A stretch of DNA of 64,000 nucleotides from CALMEC01 sp963706315 (lineage in GTDB: Bacteria > Actinomycetota > Thermoleophilia > Miltoncostaeales > Miltoncostaeaceae). The stretch is from assembly GCA_963706315.1 (NCBI GenBank), contig CAVPMA010000005.1:248001-312000 (forward strand), written 5' to 3'. The position numbers and the translations under genes are program-made. The first letter of the stretch is position 1. Every line of letters starts with the position of its first letter. Positions 59,592 through 64,000 of this stretch are shown here, in pieces. The notes beneath the pieces are model-generated. The model did not search any database, had not been told where the DNA came from, and saw nothing but the letters and a program-made list of their open reading frames with translations.

Positions 59592-59999
59592 ATGCGCACC
59601 CGCCGGATGCTGAAGAGCAAGATCCACCGCGCGACCGTCACCGATGCGAACCTCAACTACGAGGGCAGCATCACCATCGACACCGATCTCCTCGGCCTGG
59701 CCGACATCCGCCCGTTCGAGCAGGTGTTCGTCGTGAACATCAACAACGGCGAGCGCTTCGAGACGTACGCGATCGAGGGTCCCGCCGGCCGGGGCGACAT
59801 GTGCCTGAACGGCGCCGCCGCCCGCTTGGCCGAGCCGGGCGACCTGGTGATCGTGATGACCTATGCCGAGTACGCGGATGCGGAGCTCGAGGGGTACGAG
59901 CCGATCGTCGTGCACGTCGACGAGTACAACCGCGTCGCGACCGAGACCAACTCGCCGATCCCCGCCACGGTGCCGCCGACATGGGAGGGGATCCAGTGA
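59592..59999 (+). CDS. panD: Aspartate 1-decarboxylase
   Basis: Pyruvoyl enzyme making beta-alanine. The 135 residues carry the self-cleavage site Gly-Ser25 in LNYEGSITID, KSKIHRATVTDANL, NINNGERFETYAI and GDLVIVMTYAEY. GAGGAG precedes ATG 59592. It overlaps panB by four bases (GTGA). Confidence 0.97.
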   Translation: MRTRRMLKSKIHRATVTDANLNYEGSITIDTDLLGLADIRPFEQVFVVNINNGERFETYAIEGPAGRGDMCLNGAAARLAEPGDLVIVMTYAEYADAELEGYEPIVVHVDEYNRVATETNSPIPATVPPTWEGIQ

Positions 60000-60778
60000 T
60001 CACGGCCGACGAGCTCCGCGCGACGAAGGACCGGCGGCGCATCGCCATGCTCACCGCGTACGACTACCCGACGGCGCTGGCGCTCGACCAGGCGGGACTG
60101 GATCTCATCCTGGTCGGCGACTCGGTGGCGATGGTCGAGCTCGGGTTCCCGACGACCCGCGAGGCGACGCTCGCGATGATGGCCCACCACGTGCGGGCGG
60201 TCCGCACCGGGGCCGTCAACACCCACGTGGTGGGCGACCTTCCCGCGGGCTCGTACGAGACGCCCGAGGATGCGGCGGCATCCGCGCGAGTACTGGTGCA
60301 GGCCGGCGCCGACAGCGTGAAGCTGGAGGGCCCGCGGCTCGCCGAGGTGGCCGCGATCATCGCCGCCGGGATCCCGGTGATGGGCCATGTCGGGCTGCAG
60401 CCGCAGACCGCGACGGTCTACCGGCGGGAGGGCAAGACCCCGTCGGAGGCGAACCGGATCGCCCGCGAGGCACGGGCGCTGGAAGCCGCGGGGTGCTTCG
60501 CGATCGTCATCGAGGCGGTCCCCCCGGACCTAGCCACGCGTATCACGGCGGAGGTGGCCGTGCCGACGATCGGCATCGCGGCCGGCGCGGAGACCGACGG
60601 GCAGGTGCTGGTGTCGACGGATCTCGTCGGCCAGCTTCCGTTCGCGCCGCCGTTCATCACGCCGAAGGCGAACGTGTTCGGCACGGTCACGCAGGCCGCG
60701 CGCGAGTTCGTGGCCGAGGTCCACGGCGCCAGCCGGGTGGACGCCGTCGACGCCGAGGACTGGCCCACGCTGGTGTGA
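59996..60778 (+). CDS. panB: 3-methyl-2-oxobutanoate hydroxymethyltransferase
   Basis: Adds a hydroxymethyl group from methylene-tetrahydrofolate to 2-oxoisovalerate, which the ilv genes of this window make. The 260 residues have RIAMLTAYDYPTALALDQAG, GDSVAMVELGF, MAHHVRAV, LPAGSYETPEDA, AGADSVKLEG, VMGHVGLQPQT and PTIGIAAGAETDGQVLV. GTG 59996 overlaps the panD stop, with GGGAGGGG upstream. Confidence 0.97.
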   Translation: MITADELRATKDRRRIAMLTAYDYPTALALDQAGLDLILVGDSVAMVELGFPTTREATLAMMAHHVRAVRTGAVNTHVVGDLPAGSYETPEDAAASARVLVQAGADSVKLEGPRLAEVAAIIAAGIPVMGHVGLQPQTATVYRREGKTPSEANRIAREARALEAAGCFAIVIEAVPPDLATRITAEVAVPTIGIAAGAETDGQVLVSTDLVGQLPFAPPFITPKANVFGTVTQAAREFVAEVHGASRVDAVDAEDWPTLV

Positions 60779-60785
60779 CGGATCG

Positions 60786-60825
60786 GCGGTGTGGCGCCGC
60801 AGCCGTGGCTGCGGCACCACACCGC
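60786..60825. terminator. Bidirectional hairpin between panB and fumC
   Basis: A near-perfect 40-base palindrome: GCGGTGTGG (60786-60794) with CCACACCGC (60817-60825) and GCCGCAGCC (60796-60804) with GGCTGCGGC (60807-60815), one C-A mismatch and a 2-base loop. It lies between convergent genes, so it probably ends both transcripts; no T run. Confidence 0.75.
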
Positions 60826-60832
60826 GCGCCGT

Positions 60833-62152
60833 CTACCGAGCCGTGTTCCCGCGGGCGATCTTCCGGAGGTCGAGCGCCTTCGTGAGGACCGCCTCGTCGA
60901 TGCCGTGCTCACGGGCGACCTCGCGCACCGGACGGCCGGACGCGGTGGCCTCCTTCACGATGACCGTCGCCTTGTCGTACCCGACGACCGGGTTGAGGGC
61001 GGTGGCGACCTGCAGGTTCGACTCCGCGTGCTTCTCGCAGCCGGCGAGGTTCGCTTCGAGACCGGCGATGCATTTGTCGGCGAGCGCCGTGGTCGACGTG
61101 GTGAGCAGATTGATGGACTGCAGCAGGTTGCGCCCGATCAGCGGGATCATCACGTTGAGCTCGAAGTTGCCGGACATGCCGCCGATGGTGATCGCCGCGT
61201 CGTTTCCGATGACCTGGGCCGCCACCTGGCATACGACCTCGGGGATGACCGGGTTGACCTTGCCGGGCATGATCGACGAGCCCTTCTGCAGCTCGGGCAG
61301 GAAGAGCTCGGCCAGGCCGGCGCGCGGCCCCGACCCCATCCACCGCAGGTCGTTCGCGATCTTCGTGAGCGACACGGCGACGACCTTCAATGCGCCCGAC
61401 GCCTCCACCAGGCCGTCGCGGTTGCCCTGCGCCTCGAACGGGTCGGCCGGGGCGGAGATCTTGAGCCCCGTCTCCTTCGCGAGCAGGCGGCGCACCTTCG
61501 CGGAGAACTGCGGGTGCGTGTTGAGCCCGGTGCCGGTTGCGGTCCCGCCGAGCGGGATCTGGCCGAGGCGGGGCAGCGCATCCGCGACTCGTGCGCGACC
61601 CTCGCGGATCTGCGCCGCATAGCCGGAGAACTCCTGGCCGAGCGTCACGGGAACCGCGTCCATCAGGTGTGTGCGGCCGGTCTTGACGACCCCGCGGAAC
61701 TCGACGGCCTTCGCCTCGAGCGCCCCGGCGAGGTGGTCGAGCGCAGGCAGGAGGCGCTTTGCGGCCGCCTGGAGGGCGGCGAGGTGCACCGCCGACGGGA
61801 AGACGTCGTTGGAGCTCTGACCCATGTTGACGTGGTCGTTCGGGTGGACGTCGCCTCCGGCGAGGTTTGCGATCACCTCGTTCGCGTTCATGTTCGACGA
61901 CGTTCCGGACCCGGTCTGGAACACGTCGACCGGGAACTGACCGTCGTGCTTGCCGTTCGCGACCGCGTCCGCAGCCTTTGCGATCCGTGCCGCACGGCGT
62001 TTGTCGAGCAGGCCGAGCTCGGCGTTGACACGGGCGGCGGCGCCCTTGATGCGGCCGAGCCACTGCACGATCTCCGCCGGAACCGGTTCACCGGAGATCT
62101 GGAAGTTCGCGACGGCCTTCTTGGTCTCGCCGCCCCAGAGCTGATCTGGCAC
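60833..62152 (-). CDS. fumC: Class II fumarate hydratase
   Basis: Hydrates fumarate to malate in the citric acid cycle. The 439 residues match the homotetrameric class: DVFQTGSGTSSNMNANEVIAN, HPNDHVNMGQSSNDVFPSA, GRTHLMDAVPVTLGQEFSGY, GGTATGTGLNTHP, and the signature GSSIMPGKVNPVIPE. Start GTG 62152 with GGGGGAGGGG upstream. An adenylosuccinate- or aspartate-type lyase is excluded by GTGTGLN and length. Confidence 0.95.
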   Translation of the reverse strand: MPDQLWGGETKKAVANFQISGEPVPAEIVQWLGRIKGAAARVNAELGLLDKRRAARIAKAADAVANGKHDGQFPVDVFQTGSGTSSNMNANEVIANLAGGDVHPNDHVNMGQSSNDVFPSAVHLAALQAAAKRLLPALDHLAGALEAKAVEFRGVVKTGRTHLMDAVPVTLGQEFSGYAAQIREGRARVADALPRLGQIPLGGTATGTGLNTHPQFSAKVRRLLAKETGLKISAPADPFEAQGNRDGLVEASGALKVVAVSLTKIANDLRWMGSGPRAGLAELFLPELQKGSSIMPGKVNPVIPEVVCQVAAQVIGNDAAITIGGMSGNFELNVMIPLIGRNLLQSINLLTTSTTALADKCIAGLEANLAGCEKHAESNLQVATALNPVVGYDKATVIVKEATASGRPVREVAREHGIDEAVLTKALDLRKIARGNTAR

Positions 62153-62196
62153 TGCCCCTCCCCCTCGTTCTTTCCTGACCTGGACCGGCCGGGACC

Positions 62197-63513
62197 CTAC
62201 CTGCCGAACGCCTCCAGCATGGCCATCGCCGCCCGGACACCCGTCCCCAGGTTCTCGACGAGCATCCGCTCGTTCGGCGCGTGGATCGCGTCGTCCGGCA
62301 GGGCGAAGCCGGTGAACACGGTCGGCATCCGCCCGACCATGGTGGCGAAGATCGGCAGCGTCCCGCCGCTGCGCACCGCGGTCACGGGCGCACCCGTTGC
62401 GGCGGCGATCGCGTCCATGGCGGTCCTCACAACCGGGTGCTCGGGATCCATCAGCGCGGGCGACGCGTCCCCGAGGTTGTCGACCTCCACCACTGCCCCG
62501 GCCGGCGCCGCCTCACGAAGCAGGCGGTCGAGCGTCGCGCCGATCACGGCGGGGTCCTGACCCGGGGCGACCCGCGCCGACAGCATTGCGTGCGCGACCG
62601 AGGGGATCACGGTCTTCACCGCGTCCGCATCGCCGCACCAGATCGCGTGGACGTCGACCGACGGCGAGGCGAGCGTTCGCTTCGCGAACTCCGCTGCGGC
62701 GGCGGCATCCGCGGGGCGCAGCCCGGCCTCCTCGAGCAGCCGCTCACCGGGCGGCATCCGGCCCCATCCCGCGCGCTCCGCTTCCGACACCGGGCCCACG
62801 CCGGCGTAGAGGGCATCGGGCAAGCGGCCGTCACGCGCCTGCACCGCGGCCAGCACCCGCGTGAGCGCATGGGCGGCGTTGAGCGCCGCCCCGCCGTACA
62901 GGCCGCTGTGCCCGTCGAGCGTTCCGGTCGTGACCGTGACGCGCCGGTAGCAGAGCCCGCGCACTCCCGTCTCGACGGCCGGGCGCCCACGGGCGAGCAT
63001 CCCGCCGTCCCAGATCACGCCGATGTCGGGAGGCTCCTCGAGGGCACGGACCCAGTCGATCGCGGCGGTCCCCCCCGATTCCTCCTCCCCTTCGATCAGG
63101 AACGTCACGTGAACCGGCAGCCGATCCTCGGCGGCCAGCCGCTGCACGGCGACGATCGCCTGGAAGAGGTTGCCCTTGTCGTCGCTCGCACCGCGGGCGT
63201 AGAGGTACTCGCCGCGGATCTCCGGCTCGAAGGGCGGCGACTCCCAGCGACCGGCGTCGCCCACGGGCTGCACGTCGTAGTGGCCGTAGATCAGCACACG
63301 CGTCGGATCGGCACGCCCGTCGCTCGGCCGGACCTCACCGACGACGAACGGCCGCCCGACCGTACCGTGGAGCGTCGCCGATCCCCCCGCGCGGCGGATC
63401 TCCTCGGCGATCGCCCCGGCCGCTCGCACCATGTCGGCGCGGTGATCGGGAATGGCGCTGACGCTGGGGATCCGAAGCAGCGCGAACAGGCGGTCCATCT
63501 CGTCGGTCGTCAC
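62197..63513 (-). CDS. M20 family dipeptidase
   Basis: A 438-residue M20/M28-type zinc metallopeptidase. VLIYGHYDVQPVG carries the first metal His-Asp, YARGASDDKGN the bridging Asp, IEGEEESGG the catalytic and metal Glu, SGGTLPIF and HAPNERM the C-terminal ligands. Members include carnosinases and CNDP-type dipeptidases; ArgE/DapE are shorter. GTG 63513 lies seven bases after TACGAT (63521-63526), so it is probably leaderless. Confidence 0.9.
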   Translation of the reverse strand: MTTDEMDRLFALLRIPSVSAIPDHRADMVRAAGAIAEEIRRAGGSATLHGTVGRPFVVGEVRPSDGRADPTRVLIYGHYDVQPVGDAGRWESPPFEPEIRGEYLYARGASDDKGNLFQAIVAVQRLAAEDRLPVHVTFLIEGEEESGGTAAIDWVRALEEPPDIGVIWDGGMLARGRPAVETGVRGLCYRRVTVTTGTLDGHSGLYGGAALNAAHALTRVLAAVQARDGRLPDALYAGVGPVSEAERAGWGRMPPGERLLEEAGLRPADAAAAAEFAKRTLASPSVDVHAIWCGDADAVKTVIPSVAHAMLSARVAPGQDPAVIGATLDRLLREAAPAGAVVEVDNLGDASPALMDPEHPVVRTAMDAIAAATGAPVTAVRSGGTLPIFATMVGRMPTVFTGFALPDDAIHAPNERMLVENLGTGVRAAMAMLEAFGR

Positions 63514-63542
63514 GGGGACCATCGTACGCGGGAGCAGGCAAG

Positions 63543-63567
63543 TTCCGCCGAAGGCGGAATGTAGGTT
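63543..63567 (+). promoter_or_regulatory. Inverted repeat and -10 of the second MMPL gene
   Basis: TTCCGCC-GAA-GGCGGAA (63543-63559) is a perfect inverted repeat, directly followed by a -10 TAGGTT (63562-63567) six bases before the GTG start. It lies between the divergent M20 and MMPL genes and could be an operator. Confidence 0.55.
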
Positions 63568-63573
63568 CGTGCG

Positions 63574-64000
63574 GTGAGCGGCAGCGCGGCCTCCAATCCC
63601 CGAGGTGCGTTCGCAGCCCTCGGACGCGCATGCACCCGTCGCCGCTGGTGGGTCATCGGCGCGTGGGCGGCCCTCTTCCTCACGCTGGGAGTGTTCGCCC
63701 CGCGACTGTCGGGCCAGCTCACCCCCGGCGGGTTCGAGATCGCCGGCTCGACCTCGGAGCTCGCCCGCACGACCATCCTCGCGCGCTTCAGCGACGACTT
63801 CCCGACGACGCTCACCGCGGTCATGGTCCCCCGGGACGCCAGGGCCCGGCCGGCGGCGCTCGACGCCGCGACGGAGCGCGTCCGCGCGAACTGGCTCGCG
63901 GATCCGCTCGTCGGCCGTGTCGCCTCGCCGATCCGCAGCCGGGACGGCCGCGCCGTCTTCCTGGTGGCCGGGATCCGCGCCGGCCTCGACGCGGCCCTCA
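63574..64000 (+). CDS. MMPL/RND-family transporter, N-terminal part
   Basis: The first ~142 residues of an MmpL-type transporter: a short cytoplasmic N-terminus with RACTRRRWWVIGAWAALFL, the first TM, then the start of the extracytoplasmic domain (FEIAGSTSELARTTILARF, TLTAVMVPRDA, DGRAVFLVAGI). Distinct from the MMPL gene at 20296-22398. GTG 63574 lies six bases after TAGGTT, so a leaderless start is likely. The rest is outside the window. Confidence 0.85.
   Translation, partial: MSGSAASNPRGAFAALGRACTRRRWWVIGAWAALFLTLGVFAPRLSGQLTPGGFEIAGSTSELARTTILARFSDDFPTTLTAVMVPRDARARPAALDAATERVRANWLADPLVGRVASPIRSRDGRAVFLVAGIRAGLDAAL

Overview
The window is very GC-rich, gene-dense bacterial chromosome with no insertion sequences, no CRISPR array and no tRNA or rRNA that I can see. 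Several traits point to an actinomycete, most likely of the Thermoleophilia (Solirubrobacterales/Gaiellales) type. These are an actinobacterial/Bacillus-type LexA box, F420-type oxidoreductases, a leucine-codon leader before leuA, 4-base start/stop overlaps, and many genes whose -10 box lies only 6-10 bases before the start codon (predicted leaderless mRNAs). The assignment to class is inference.

Positions 1-16.0 kb hold a branched-chain amino acid supercluster, almost all on the minus strand. In transcription order it runs ilvN-ilvC-DUF3105 lipoprotein-serA, a deazaflavin reductase, leuA-leuC-leuD, a YdeI-like gene, a lipoprotein plus membrane protein pair, leuB-GNAT, then ilvE-cimA. cimA supplies 2-oxobutyrate for isoleucine without threonine. 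ilvB and ilvD are not here. A GAF-GGDEF cyclase and a small protein are read from the plus strand inside it. leuA is preceded by a leader peptide with eight Leu codons and a hairpin.

Positions 16.1-32 kb hold gatCAB with a long hairpin element between gatA and gatB, an ArsR-MMPL efflux operon, a flippase-like membrane protein, thiL, a divergent FtsH, a small zincin, a nitroreductase and an F420:NADP reductase preceded by a large structured element. folD and a PcrA/UvrD helicase follow, with a perfect SOS box in the region between pcrA and a VOC gene.

Positions 32-44.4 kb carry cysteine and sulfur genes (cysE, cysK with an Rrf2 regulator, and a LysR-controlled rhodanese-metallohydrolase fusion plus TauE/SafE exporter). 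They also carry twin PH-like proteins, a tandem pair of unrecognised secreted proteins, and a proton-pumping pyrophosphatase.

Positions 44.6-52.5 kb carry a DUF1800-DUF1501 pair behind a small leaderless ORF, MTA phosphorylase, a GCS2-type ligase, an AraC-VOC pair and rex with its own operator. Positions 52.5-58.4 kb form one overlapping operon, udg-tsaE-tsaB-rimI-tsaD-subtilase, joining DNA repair, tRNA t6A synthesis and a secreted protease. Positions 58.5-64 kb carry panC-panD-panB, fumC, an M20 peptidase and the start of another MMPL gene.

The most notable signals are the leuA leader, two large nested-hairpin elements, evidence for CTG initiation in three genes, the SOS box, and the tandem secreted paralogues.
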